Positions 13,201 through 26,466 of a stretch of 64,000 nt of DNA are shown here, piece by piece. Position 1 is the first letter of the stretch. Each line of letters opens with the position of its first letter. Origin of the DNA: Euonymus europaeus (taxonomy: Eukaryota; Streptophyta; Magnoliopsida; Celastrales; Celastraceae). The position numbers and the translations under genes are program-made. Location: positions 23,966,760 through 24,030,759 of the forward strand of contig OY756969.1 in the NCBI GenBank assembly GCA_963580455.1, in the 5' to 3' direction. The notes under the pieces are model-generated. The model worked only from the letters and a program-made list of their open reading frames with translations. It had not been told where the DNA came from and searched no databases.

Positions 13201-13839
13201 GGCTAACTAGGTGAAATGAGACCTACTAGCCAGGACTTCTGAAATTAAAATCCGAATCTCCAGGATTGTAGAGCTCGAAAAATAGTGCGAAATCAAGCTA
13301 AAAATCACCGAATTCGGAACTCGGAGTCAACGGATATTCATAAAACCGTTTAAGTAAAGAAACCACATTTCGCGGATAACTAGGTGAAACGAGACCTACT
13401 AGCCACGACTTCTGAAATTAAAATCCAAATCTCCAGGATTGTAGAGCTAGAAAAATAGTGCGAAATCAAGCTAAAAATCACCGAATTCGGAACTCGGAGT
13501 CAACGGATATTCATAAAACCGTTTACGTAAAGAAACCACATTTCGCGGATAACTAGGTGAAACGAGACCTACTAGTCACGAGTTCCGAAATCAAAATCCG
13601 AAAGGCCAGGATTGTAGAGCTCGAAAAGTAGTGCGAAATCAAGCTAAAAATCACCGAATTCGGAACTCGGAGTCAACGAATATTCATAAAACCGTTTACG
13701 TAAAGAAATCACATTTCGCGGATAACTAGGTGAAACGAGACCTACTAGTCACGAGTTCTGAAATCAAAATCCGAAAGGCCAGGATTGTAGAGGTCGAAAA
13801 GTAGTGCGAAATCAAGCTAAAAATCACCGAATTCACAAC
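10205..13839. repeat. GAAAGGCC-dominated block with 3- and 5-monomer periodicity
   Basis: Most of the 21 monomers here share GAAAGGCC, TAGTCACGAG, GATAACTAGG, TCAACGAATATT and TAGAGGTCG in recurring combinations. Monomers carrying GTTAACGG start at 11762, 12627 and 13146, which are 5 and 3 units apart. Neighbours repeat around them, giving short irregular HORs. An interruption at 10551-11242 carries the AACTCTAGG, AACGCC, AAGGCC-GCACG and CTACCCACGAC monomers that recur at 15.2-16.8 kb. The local uniformity suggests recent homogenisation. Confidence 0.82.
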
Positions 13840-15395
13840 TCGGAGTCAACGGATATTCATAAAACCGTTTACGTAAAGAAACCACATTTCGCGGCTAACT
13901 AGCTGAAACGGGACCTACTAGCCACGAGTTCTGAAATCAAAATCCGAATCTCCAGGATTGTAGAGCTCGAAAAATAGTGCGAAATCAAGCTAAAAATCAC
14001 CGAATTCGGAACTCGGAGTCAACGGATATTCATAAAACTATTTACGTAAAGAAACCACATTTCGCGGATAACTAGGTGAAACAAGACCTACTAGCCACGA
14101 ATTTTGAAATCAAAATCCGAAAAGCTAGGATTGTAGAGCTCGAAAAGTAGTGCGAAATCAAGCTAAAAATCACCGAATTCACAACTCGGAGTCAACGGAT
14201 ATTCATAAAACCGTTTACGTAAAGAAATCACATTTCGCGGCTAACTAGGTGAAACGAGACCTACTAGCCACGAGTTCTGAAATCAAAATACGAAACGCCA
14301 GGATTGTAGAGCTCGAAAAGTAGTGCGAAATCAAGCTAAAAATCAACGAATTCAGAACTCGGAGTCAACGGATATTCAAAAAACCGTTTACGTAAATAAA
14401 ACCACATTTCGCGGCAAACTAGGTGAAACGAGACCTACTAGCCACGAGTTCTGAAATCAAAATCCGAAATGCCAGGATTGTAGAGCTCGAAAAGTAGTGC
14501 GAAATCAAGCAAAAAATCACCGAATTCGGAACTCGGAGTCAACGGATATTCATAAAACCGTTTACGTAAAGAAACCACATTTCGCGGCTAACTAGGTGAA
14601 ACGAGACCTACTAGTCACGAATTCTGAATTCAAAATCCGAAACGTCAGGATTGTAGAGCTCGAAAAGTAGTGCGAAATCAAGCTAAAAATCACCGAATTC
14701 ACAACTCGGAGTCAACGGATATTCATAAAACCGTTTACGTAAAGAAACCACATTTCGCGGCTAACTAGGTTAAACGAGACCTACTAGCCACGAGTTCTGA
14801 AATCAAAATCCGAAACGCCAGGATTGTAGAGCTCGAAAAGTAGTGCAGAATCAAGCTAAAAATCAACGAATTCACAACTCGGAGTCAACGGATATTCATA
14901 AAACCGTTTACATAAAGAAACCACATTTCGCGGCTAACTAGGTGAAATGAGACCTACTAGCCAGGACTTCTGAAATTAAAATCCGAATCTCCAGGATTGT
15001 AGAGCTAGAAAAATAGTGCGAAATCAAGCTAAAAATCATCGAATTCGGAACTCGCTGTCAACGGATATTCATAAAACCGTTTACGTAAAGAAACCACATT
15101 TCGCAGCTAACTAGGTGAAACGAGACCTACTAGTCACGAGTTCTGAAATAAAAATCCGAAAGGCCAGGATTGTAGAGCTCGAAAAGTAGTGTGAAATCAA
15201 GCTAAAAATCAACGAATTCAGAACTCGGAGTCAACGGATATTCATAAAACCGTTTACGTAAAGAAACCACATTTCGCGGCTAACTAGGTGAAACGAGACC
15301 TACTAGCCACGAATTCTGAAATCAAAATCCGAAACTCTAGGATTGTAGAGCTCGAAAAGTAGTGCGAAATCAAGCTAAAAATCACCGAATTCAGA
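13840..15395. repeat. Nine mixed monomers
   Basis: These are nine ordinary units. One base is inserted in GTAAATAAAACC near 14,397. The stretch contains a near-copy of the GAAAAGCTAGG pair from 8.0 kb, then the GAAATGAG / CCAGGACTTC monomer and its neighbour with ACTCGCTGTC, a pair also present near 11.8-12.1 kb and 19.7-20.0 kb. No gene or insertion is visible. Confidence 0.85.
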
Positions 15396-16087
15396 ACTCG
15401 GAGTCAACGGATATTCATAAAACCGTTTACGTAAAGAAACGACATTTCGCGGCTAACTAGGTGAAACGAGACCTACTAGCCACGAGTTCTGAAATCGAAA
15501 TCCGAAACGCCAGGATTGTAGAGCTCAAAAAGTAGTGCGAAATCAAGCTAAAAATCAACGAATTCAGAACTCGGAGTCAACGGATATTCATAAAACCGTT
15601 TACGTAAAGAAACCACATTTCGCGGCTAACTAGGTGAAACGAGACCTACTAGCCACGAGTTCTGAAATCAAAATCCGAAAGGCCAGGATTGTAGAGCACG
15701 AAAAGTAGTGCGAAATCAGGCTAAAAATCACCAAATTCAGAACTCGGAGTGAACGTATATTCATAAAACCGTTTACGTAAAGAAACCACATTTCGCGGCT
15801 AACTAGGTGAAACGAGACCTACTACCCACGACTTCTGAAATCAAAATCCGAATCTCCAGGATTTTAGAGCTAGAAAAATAGTGCGAAATCAAGCTAAAAA
15901 TCACCGAATTCGGAACTCGGAGTCAACGGATATTCATAAAACCGTTTACGTAAAGAAACCACATTTCGCGGCTAACTAGGTGAAACGAGACCTACTAGCC
16001 ACGAGTTCTGAAATCAAAATCCGAATCTCCAGGATTGTAGAGCTCGAAAAATAGTGCGAAATCGAGCTAAAAATCACCGAATTCGGA
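15396..16087. repeat. 4-mer HOR, copy 1 (692 bp)
   Basis: The four monomers carry GAAATCGAAATCC with AACGCC, AAGGCC with GAGCACG and ATCAGGC, CTACCCACGAC with AATCTCC, and AATCTCC with AATCGAGC. The same four in order follow immediately at 16088. The first three also occur at 10724-11242. Confidence 0.9.
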
Positions 16088-16779
16088 ACTCGGAGTCAAC
16101 GAATATTCATAAAACCGTTTACGTAAAGAAACCACATTTCGCGGCTAACTAGGTGAAACGAGACCTACTAGCCACGAGTTCTGAAATCGAAATCCGAAAC
16201 GCCAGGATTGTAGAGCTCAAAAAGTAGTGCGAAATCAAGCTAAAAATCAACGAATTCAGAACTCGGAGTCAACGGATATTCATAAAACCGTTTACGTAAA
16301 GAAACCACATTTCGCGGCTAACTAGGTGAAACGAGACCTACTAGCCACGAGTTCTGAAATCAAAATCCGAAAGGCCAGGATTGTAGAGCACGAAAAGTAG
16401 TGCGAAATCAGGCTAAAAATCACCAAATTCAGAACTCGGAGTGAACGTATATTCATAAAACCGTTTACGTAAAGAAACCACATTTCGCGGCTAACTAGGT
16501 GAAACGAGACCTACTACCCACGACTTCTGAAATCAAAATCCGAATCTCCAGGATTTTAGAGCTAGAAAAATAGTGCGAAATCAAGCTAAAAATCACCGAA
16601 TTCGGAACTCGGAGTCAACGGATATTCATAAAACCGTTTACGTAAAGAAACCACATTTCGCGGCTAACTAGGTGAAACGAGACCTACTAGCCACGAGTTC
16701 TGAAATCAAAATCCGAATCTCCAGGATTGTAGAGCTCGAAAAATAGTGCGAAATCGAGCTAAAAATCACCGAATTCGGA
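16088..16779. repeat. 4-mer HOR, copy 2 (692 bp)
   Basis: This is the adjacent second copy of the 4-mer at 15396-16087. Its first monomer begins TCAACGAATATT where copy 1 has TCAACGG, and has CCACATTT where copy 1 has CGACATTT. The rest looks nearly identical. Spacing is exactly 4 x 173. Confidence 0.9.
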
Positions 16780-17298
16780 ACTCGGAGTCAACGAATATTC
16801 ATAAAACCGTTTACGTAAAGAAACCACATTTCGCGGCTAACTTGGTGAAACGAGACCTACTAGCCACGAGTTCTGAAATCAAAATCCGAAATGACAAGAT
16901 TGTAGAGCTCGAAAAGTAGTGCGAAATTAAGCTAAAAATCACCGAATTCAGAACTCGGAGTCAACGGATATTCATAAAACCGTTTACGTAAAGAAACCAC
17001 ATTTCGCGGCTAACTAGGTGAAACGAGACCTACTAGCCACGAGTTCTGAAATCAAAATCCGAAATGCCAGGATTGTAGAGCTTGAAAAGTAGTGCGAGAT
17101 CAAGCTAAAAATCAACGAATTCAGAACTCGGAGTCAACGGATATTCATAAAACCGTTTACCTAAAGAAACCACATTTCGCGGCTAACTAGGTGAAACGAG
17201 ACCTACTAGCCCCGAGTTCTGAAATCAAAATCCGAAATTCCAGGATTGTAGAGCTCGAAAAGTAGTGCGAAATCAAGCTAAAAATCACCGAATTCAAA
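16780..17298. repeat. Three monomers leading into the irregular HOR
   Basis: The three units carry AATGACAAG with AATTAAGC, AATGCC with GAGCTTG and GCGAGATC, and CCCCGAG with AATTCC. The same three-monomer run precedes the GGATAATCAT marker monomer at 21.6, 24.2 and 26.5 kb, so it is the tail end of one HOR copy. Confidence 0.85.
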
Positions 17299-20200
17299 AC
17301 TCGGAATCAATGGATAATCATAAAACCGTTTACGTAAAGAAACCACATTTCGCGGCTAACTAGGTGAAATGAGACCTACTTTCCACGAGTTCTGAAATAA
17401 AAATCCGAAACGGCAGGATTGTAGAGCTCGAAAAGTAGTGCGAAATCAAGCTAAAAATCACCGAATTCAGAACTCGGAGTCAACGTATATTCATAAAACC
17501 GTTTACGTAAAGAAACCACATTTCGCGGCTAACTAGGTGAAACGAGACCTACTAGCCACGAGTTCTGAAATCAAAATCCAAAACGACAGGATTGTAGAGC
17601 TCGAAAAGTAGTGCGAAATCAAGCTAAAAATCACCGAATTCAGAACTCGAAGTCAACGGATATTCATAAAACCGTTTACGTAAAGAAACCACATTTCGCG
17701 GCTAACTTGGTGAAACGAGACCTACTAGCCCCGAGTTCTGAAATCAAAATCCGAAATGCCAGGATTGTAGAGCTCGAAAAGTAGTGCGAAATCAAACTAA
17801 AAATCACCGAATTCAGAACTCGGAGTGAACGTATATTCATAAAACCGTTTACGTAAAGAAACCACATTTCGCGGCTAACTAGGTGAAACGAGACCTACTA
17901 GCCACGAGTTCTGAAATCAAAATCCGAAATGACAGGATTGTAGAGCTCAAAAAGTAGTGCGAAATCAAGCTCAAAATCACCGAATTCAGAACTCGGAGTG
18001 AACGGATATTCATAAAACCGTTTACGTAAAGAAACCACATTTCGCGGCTAACTAGGTGAAACGAGACCTACTAGCCACGAGTTCTGAAATCGAAATCCGA
18101 AACGCCAGGATTGTAGAGCTCAAAAAGTAGTGCGAAATCAAGCTAAAAATCAACGAATTCAGAACTCGGAGTCAACGGATATTCATAAAACCGTTTACGT
18201 AAAGAAACCACATTTCGCGGCTAACTAGGTGAAACGAGACCTACTAGCCACGAGTTCTGAAATCAAAATCCGAAAGGCCAGGATTGTAGAGCACGAAAAG
18301 TAGTGCGAAATCAGGCTAAAAATCACCAAATTCAGAACTCGGAGTCAAAGGATATTCATAAAACCGTTTACGTAAAGAAACCACATTTTGCGGCTAACTA
18401 GGTGAAACGAGACCTACTAGCCACGAATTCTGAAATCAAAATCCGAAACTCTAGGATTGTAGAGCTCGAAAAGTAGTGCGAAATCAAGCTAAAAATCACC
18501 GAATTCAGAACTCGGAGTCAACGGATATTCATAAAACCGTTTACGTAAAGAAACCACATTTCGCGGCTAACTAGGTGAAAAGAGACCTACTAGCCACGAG
18601 TTCTGAAATCAAAATCCGAAACAACAGGATTGTAGAGCTCGAAAAGTAGTGCGAAATCAAGCTAAAAATCACCGAATTCAGAACTCGAAGTCAACGGATA
18701 TTCATAAAACCGTTTACGTAAAGAAACCACATTTCGCGGCTAACTAGGTGAAACAAGACCTACTAGCCCCGAGTTCTGAAATCAAAATCCGAAATGCCAG
18801 GATTGTAGAGCTCGAAAAGTAGTGCGAAATCAAACTAAAAATCCCCGAATTCAGAACTCGGAGTGAACGTATATTCATAAAACCGTTTACGAAAAGAAAC
18901 CACATTTCGCGGCTAACTAGGTGAAACGAGACCTACTAGCCACGAGTTCTGAAATCAAAATCCGAAATGACAGGATTGTAGAGCTCAAAAAGTAGTGCGA
19001 AATTAAGCTCAAAATCACCGAATTCAGAACTCGGAGTGAACGGATATTCATAAAACCGTTTACGTAAAGAAACCACATTTCGCGGCTAACTAGGTGAAAC
19101 GAGACCTACTAGCCACGAGTTCTGAAATCGAAATCCGAAGCGCCAGGATTGTAGAGCTCAAAAAGTAGTGCGAAATCAAGCTAAAAATCAACGAATTCAG
19201 AACTCGGAGTCAACGGATATTCATAAAACCGTTTACGAAAGAAACCACATTTCGCCGCTAACTAGGTGAAACGAGACCTACTAGCCACGAGTTCTGAAAT
19301 CAAAATCCGAAAGGCCAGGATTGTAGAGCACGAAAAGTAGTGCGAAATCAGGCTAAAAATCACCAAATTCAGAACTCGGAGTCAAAGGATATTCATAAAA
19401 CCGTTTACGTAAAGAAACCACATTTCGCAGCTAACTAGGTGAAACGAGACCTACTAGTCACGAGTTCTGAAATCAAAATCCGAAAGGCCAGGATTGTAGA
19501 GCTCGAAAAGTAGTGTGAAATCAAGCTAAAAATCACCGAATTCACAACTCGGAGTCAACGGATATTCATAAAACCGTTTACGTAAAGAAACCACATTTCG
19601 CGGCTAACTAGGTGAAACGAGACCTACTAGCCACGAATTCTAAAATCAAAATCCGAAACGCTAGGATTGTAGAGCTCGAAAAGTAGTGCGAAATCAAGCT
19701 AAAAATCACCGAATTCAGAACTCGGAGTCAACGGATATTCATAAAACCGTTTACATAAAGAAACCACATTTCGCGGCTAACTAGGTGAAATGAGACCTAC
19801 TAGCCAGGACTTCTGAAATTAAAATCCGAATCTCCAGGATTGTAGAGCTAGAAAAATAGTGCGAAATCAAGCTAAAAATCATCGAATTCGGAACTCGCTG
19901 TCAACGGATATTCATAAAACCGTTTACGTAAAGAAACCACATTTCGCAGCTAACTAGGTGAAACGAGACCTACTAGTCACGAGTTCTGAAATCAAAATCC
20001 GAAAGGCCAGGATTGTAGAGCTCGAAAAGTAGTGTGAAATCAAGCTAAAAATCACCGAATTCACAACTCGGAGTCAACGGATATTCATAAAACCGTTTAC
20101 GTAAAGAAACCACATTTCGCGGCTAACTAGGTGAAACGAGACCTACTAGCCACGAATTCTGAAATCAAAATCCGAAACGCTAGGATTGTAGAGCTCGAAA

Positions 20201-21622
20201 AGTAGTGCGAAATCAAGCTAAAAATCACCGAATTCAGAACTCGGAGTCAACGGATATTCATAAAACCGTTTACGTAAAGAAACGACATTTCGCGGCTAAC
20301 TAGGTGAAACGAGACCTACTAGACACGAGTTCTGAAATCGAAATCCGAAACGCCAGGATTGTAGAGCTCAAAAAGTAGTGCGAAATCAAGCTAAAAATCA
20401 ACGAATTCAGAACTCGGAGTCAACGGATATTCATAAAACCATTTACGTAAAGAAACCACATTTCGCGGCTAACTAGGTGAAACGAGACCTACTAGCCACG
20501 AGTTCTGAAATCAAAATCCGAAAGGCCAGGATTGTAGAGCACGAAAAGTAGTGCGAAATCAGGCTAAAAATCACCAAATTCAGAACTCGGAGTGAACGTA
20601 TATTCATAAAACCGTTTACGTAAAGAAACCACATTTCGCGGCTAACTAGGTGAAACGAGACCTACTACCCACGACTTCTGAAATCAAAATCCGAATCTCC
20701 AGGATTTTAGAGCTAGAAAAATAGTGCGAAATCAAGCTAAAAATCACCGAATTCGGAACTCGGAGTCAACGGATATTCATAAAACCTTTTACGTAAAGAA
20801 ACCACATTTCGCGGCTAACTAGGTGAAACGAGACCTACTAGCCACGAGTTCTGAAATCAAAATCCGAATCTCCAGGATTGTAGAGCTCGAAAAATAGTGC
20901 GAAATCGAGCTAAAAATCACCGAATTCAGAACTCGGAGTCAACGGATATTCATAAAACCGTTTACGTAAAGAAACCACATTTCGCGGCTAACTAGGTGAA
21001 ACGAGACCTACTAGCCACGAGTTCTGAAATCAAAATCCGAAATGACAAGATTTTAGAGCTCGAAAAGTAGTGCGAAATTAAGCTAAAAATCACCGAATTC
21101 AGAACTCGGAGTCAACGGATATTCATAAAACCGTTTACGTAAAGAAACCACATTTCGCGGCTAACTAGGTGAAACGAGACCTACTAGCCACGAGTTCTGA
21201 AATCAAAATCCGAAATGCCAGGATTGTAGAGCTTGAAAAGTAGTGCGAAATTAAGCTAAAAATCACCGAATTCAGAACTCGGAGTCAACGGATATTCATA
21301 AAACCGTTTAAGTAAAGAAACCACATTTCGCGGCTAACTAGGTGAAACGAGACCTACTAGCCACGAGTTCTGAAATCAAAATCCGAAATGCCAGGATTGT
21401 AGAGCTTGAAAAGTAGTGCGAGATCAAGCTAAAAATCAACGAATTCAGAACTCGGAGTCAACGGATATTCATAAAACCGTTTACGTAAAGAAACCACATT
21501 TCGCGGCTAACTAGGTGAAACGAGACCTACTAGCCCCGAGTTCTGAAATCAAAATCCGAAATTCCAGGATTGTAGAGCTCGAAAAGTAGTGCGAAATCAA
21601 GCTAAAAATCACCGAATTCAAA
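17299..21622. repeat. Irregular HOR, 25-monomer copy
   Basis: The start is defined by the monomer with TCAATGGATAATCAT. The copy runs 4324 bp: 25 units minus one base lost in TTTACGAAAG near 19,237. Inside it, a run of CCCCGAG, GTGAACGTATA, GTGAACGG, AAGGCC-GCACG and TCAAAGG monomers occurs twice (about 17.6-18.5 kb and 18.7-19.5 kb). An internal duplication has therefore lengthened this copy relative to the 13- and 15-mers that follow. It contains a chance 63-codon open frame on the minus strand that is not a gene. Confidence 0.83.
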
Positions 21623-24217
21623 ACTCGGAATCAATGGATAATCATAAAACCGTTTACGTAAAGAAACCACATTTCGCGGCTAACTAGGTGAAATGAGACC
21701 TACTTGCCACGAGTTCTGAAATAAAAATCCGAAACGGCAGGATTGTAGAGCTCGAAAAGTAGTGCGAAATCAAGCTAAAAATCACCGAATTCAGAACTCG
21801 GAGTCAACGTATATTCATAAAACCGTTTACGTAAAGAAACCACATTTCGCGGCTAACTAGGTGAAACGAGACCTACTAGCCACGAGTTCTGAAATCAAAA
21901 TCCGAAATGACAGGATTGTAGAGCTCGAAAAGTAGTGCGAAATCAAGCTAAAAATCACCGAATTCAGAACTCGAAGTCAACGGATATTCATAAAACCGTT
22001 TACGTAAAGAAACCACATTTCGCGGCTAACTAGGTGAAACGAGACCAACTAGCCCCGAGTTCTGAAATCAAAATCCGAAATGCCAGGATTGTAGAGCTCG
22101 AAAAGTAGTGCGAAATCAAACTAAAAATCACCGAATTCAGAACTCGGAGTGAACGTATATTCATAAAACCGTTTACGTAAAGAAACCACATTTCGCGGCT
22201 AACTAGGTGAAACGAGACCTACTAGCCACGAGTTCTGAAATCAAAATCCGAAATGACAGGATTGTAGAGCTCAAAAAGTAGTGCGAAATCAAGCTCAAAA
22301 TCACCGAATTCAGAACTCGGAGTGAACGGATATTCATAAAACCGTTTACGTAAAGAAACCACATTTCGCGGCTAACTAGGTGAAACGAGACCTACTAGCC
22401 ACGAGTTCTGAAATCGAAATCCGAAACGCCAGGATTGTAGAGCTCAAAAAGTAGTGCGAAATCAAGCTAAAAATCAACGAATTCAGAACTCGGAGTCAAC
22501 GGATATTCATAAAACCGTTTACGTAAAGAAACCACATTTCGCGGCTAACTAGGTGAAACGAGACCTACTAGCCACGAGTTCTGAAATCAAAATCCGAAAG
22601 GCCAGGATTGTAGAGCACGAAAAGTAGTGAGAAATCAGGCTAAAAATCACCAAATTCAGAACTCGGAGTCAAAGGATATTCATAAAACCGTTTACGTAAA
22701 GAAACCACATTTCGCGGCTAACTAGGTGAAACGAGACCTACTAGCCACGAATTCTGAAATCAAAATCCGAAACTCTAGGATTGTAGAGCTCGAAAAGTAG
22801 TGCGAAATCAAGCTAAAAATCACCGAATTCAGAACTCGGAGTCAACGGATATTCATAAAACCGTTTACGTAAAGAAACCACATTTCGCGGCTAACTAGGT
22901 GAAACGAGACCTACTAGCCACGAGTTCTGAAATCAAAATCCGAAACAACAGGATTGTAGAGCTCGAAAAGTAGTGCGAAATCAAGCTAAAAATCACCGAA
23001 TTCAGAACTCGAAGTCAACGGATATTCATAAAACCGTTTACGTAAAGAAACCACATTTCGCGGCTAACTAGGTGAAACGAGACCTACTAGCCCCGAGTTC
23101 TGAAATCAAAATCCGAAATGCCAGGATTGTAGAGCTCGAAAAGTAGTGCGAAATCAAACTAAAAATCACCGAATTCAGAACTCGGAGTGAACGTATATTC
23201 ATAAAACCGTTTACGTAAAGAAACCACATTTCGCGGCTAACTAGGTGAAACGAGACCTACTACCCACGACTTCTGAAATCAAAATCCGAATCTCCAGGAT
23301 TTTAGAGCTAGAAAAATAGTGCGAAATCAAGCTAAAAATCACCGAATTCGGAACTCGTAGTCAACGGATATTCATAAAACCGTTTACGTAAAGAAACCAC
23401 ATTTCGCGGCTAACTAGGTGAAACGAGACCTACTAGCCACGAGTTCTGAAATCAAAATCCGAATCTCCAGGATTGTAGAGCTCGAAAAATAGTGCGAAAT
23501 CGAGCTAAAAATCACCGAATTCAGAACTCGGAGTCAACGGATATTCATAAAACCGTTTACGTAAAGAAACCACATTTCGCGGCTAACTAGGTGAAACGAG
23601 ACCTACTAGCCACGAGTTCTGAAATCAAAATCCGAAATGACAAGATTGTAGAGCTCGAAAAGTAGTGCGAAATTAAGCTAAAAATCACCGAATTCAGAAC
23701 TCGGAGTCAACGGATATTCATAAAACCGTTTACGTAAAGAAACCACATTTCGCGGCTAACTAGGTGAAACGAGACCTACTAGCCACGAGTTCTGAAATCA
23801 AAATCCGAAATGCCAGGATTGTAGAGCTTGAAAAGTAGTGCGAAATTAAGCTAAAAATCACCGAATTCAGAACTCGGAGTCAACGGATATTCATAAAACC
23901 GTTTACGTAAAGAAACCACATTTCGCGGCTAACTAGGTGAAACGAGACCTACTAGCCACGAGTTCTGAAATCAAAATCCGAAATGCCAGGATTGTAGAGC
24001 TTGAAAAGTAGTGCGAGATCAAGCTAAAAATCAACGAATTCAGAACTCGGAGTCAACGGATATTCATAAAACCGTTTACGTAAAGAAACCACATTTCGCG
24101 GCTAACTAGGTGAAACGAGACCTACTAGCCCCGAGTTCTGAAATCAAAATCCGAAATTCCAGGATTGTAGAGCTCGAAAAGTAGTGCGAAATCAAGCTAA
24201 AAATCACCGAATTCAAA
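21623..24217. repeat. Irregular HOR, 15-monomer copy
   Basis: The 2595 bp hold 15 monomers. The ordered markers are GGATAATCAT, AATGAC, CCCCGAG, GTGAACGTATA, GTGAACGG with GAAATCGAAATCC, AAGGCC-GCACG, TCAAAGG with AACTCTAGG, AACAAC, a second CCCCGAG, CTACCCACGAC, AATCGAGC, AATGACAAG, GAGCTTG twice, and CCCCGAG with AATTCC. This is the fullest non-redundant form of the HOR in the window. Confidence 0.88.
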
Positions 24218-26466
24218 ACTCGGAATCAATGGATAATCATAAAACCGTTTACGTAAAGAAACCACATTTCGCGGCTAACTAGGTGAAATGAGACCTACTT
24301 GCCACGAGTTCTGAAATAAAAATCCGAAACGGCAGGATTGTAGAGCTCGAAAAGTAGTGCGAAATCAAGCTAAAAATCACCGAATTCAGAACTCGGAGTC
24401 AACGTATATTCATAAAACCGTTTACGTAAAGAAACCACATTTCGCGGCTAACTAGGTGAAACGAGACCTACTAGCCACGAGTTCTGAAATCAAAATCCGA
24501 AACGACAGGATTGTAGAGCTCGAAAAGTAGTGCGAAATCAAGCTAAAAATCACCGAATTCAGAAATCGAAGTCAACGGATATTCATAAAACCGTTTACGT
24601 AAAGAAACCACATTTCGCGGCTAACTAGGTGAAACGAGACCTACTAGCCCCGAGTTCTGAAATCAAAATCCGAAATGCCAGGATTGTAGAGCTCGAAAAG
24701 TAGTGCGAAATCAAATTAAAAATCACCGAATTCAGAACTCGGAGTGAACGTATATTCATAAAACCGTTTACGTAAAGAAACCACATTTCGCGGCTAACTA
24801 GGTGAAACGAGACCTACTAGCCACGAGTTCTGAAATCAAAATCCGAAATGCCAGGATTGTAGAGCTCGAAAAGTAGTGCGAAATCAAATTAAAAATCACC
24901 GAATTCAGAACTCGGAGTGAACGTATATTCATAAAACCGTTTACGTAAAGAAACCACATTTCGCGGCTAACTAGGTGAAACGAGACCTACTAGCCACGAA
25001 TTCTGAAATCAAAATCCGAAACTCTAGGATTGTAGAGCTCGAAAAGTAGTGCGAAATCAAGCTAAAAATCACCGAATTCAGAACTCGGAGTCAACGGATA
25101 TTCATAAAACCGTTTACGTAAAGAAACCACATTTCGCGGCTAACTAGGTGAAACGAGACCTACTAGCCACGAGTTCTGAAATCAAAATCCGAAACAACAG
25201 GATTGTAGAGCTCGAAAAGTAGTGCGAAATCAAGCTAAAAATCACCGAATTCAGAACTCGAAGTCAACGGATATTCATAAAACCGTTTACGTAAAGAAAC
25301 CACATTTCGCGGCTAACTAGGTGAAACGAGACCTACTAGCCCCGAGTTCTGAAATCAAAATCCGAAATGCCAGGATTGTAGAGCTCGAAAAGTAGTGCGA
25401 AATCAAACTAAAAATCACCGAATTCAGAACTCGGAGTGAACGTATATTCATAAAACCGTTTACGTAAAGAAACCACATTTCGCGGCTAACTAGGTGAAAC
25501 GAGACCTACTACCCACGACTTCTGAAATCAAAATCCGAATCTCCAGGATTTTAGAGCTAGAAAAATAGTGCGAAATCAAGCTAAAAATCACCGAATTCGG
25601 AACTCGGAGTCAACGGATATTCATAAAACCGTTTACGTAAAGAAACCACATTTCGCGGCTAACTAGGTGAAACGAGACCTACTAGCCACGAGTTCTGAAA
25701 TCAAAATCCGAATCTCCAGGATTGTAGAGCTCGAAAAATAGTGCGAAATCGAGCTAAAAATCACCGAATTCAGAACTCGGAGTCAACGGATATTCATAAA
25801 ACCGTTTACGTAAAGAAACCACATTTCGCGGCTAACTAGGTGAAACGAGACCTACTAGCCACGAGTTCTGAAATCAAAATCCGAAATGACAAGATTGTAG
25901 AGCTCGAAAAGTAGTGCGAAATTAAGCTAAAAATCACCGAATTCAGAACTCGGAGTCAACGGATATTCATAAAACCGTTTACGTAAAGAAACCACATTTC
26001 GCGGCTAACTAGGTGAAACGAGACCTACTAGCCACGAGTTCTGAAATCAAAATCCGAAATGCCAGGATTGTAGAGCTTGAAAAGTAGTGCGAAATTAAGC
26101 TAAAAATCACCGAATTCAGAACTCGGAGTCAACGGATATTCATAAAACCGTTTACGTAAAGAAACCACATTTCGCGGCTAACTAGGTGAAACGAGACCTA
26201 CTAGCCACGAGTTCTGAAATCAAAATCCGAAATGCCAGGATTGTAGAGCTTGAAAAGTAGTGCGAGATCAAGCTAAAAATCAACGAATTCAGAACTCGGA
26301 GTCAACGGATATTCATAAAACCGTTTACGTAAAGAAACCACATTTCGCGGCTAACTAGGTGAAACGAGACCTACTAGCCCCGAGTTCTGAAATCAAAATC
26401 CGAAATTCCAGGATTGTAGAGCTCGAAAAGTAGTGCGAAATCAAGCTAAAAATCACCGAATTCAAA
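24218..26466. repeat. Irregular HOR, 13-monomer copy
   Basis: The 2249 bp hold 13 monomers in the same order as 21623-24217 but lacking the GAAATCGAAATCC and AAGGCC-GCACG monomers. At the deletion site two successive units (24737 and 24910) both begin GTGAACGTATA, and the first repeats the CAAATTAAAA form of its left neighbour. This fits an unequal exchange between similar monomers. Confidence 0.88.

Noticed and set aside
17676..17867. Open reading frame of 63 codons on the minus strand
   Set aside because: It is satellite sequence read in reverse. The apparent hydrophobic stretch comes from A-tracts read as T-rich codons. It has no ribosome-binding or coding context and the frame does not continue.
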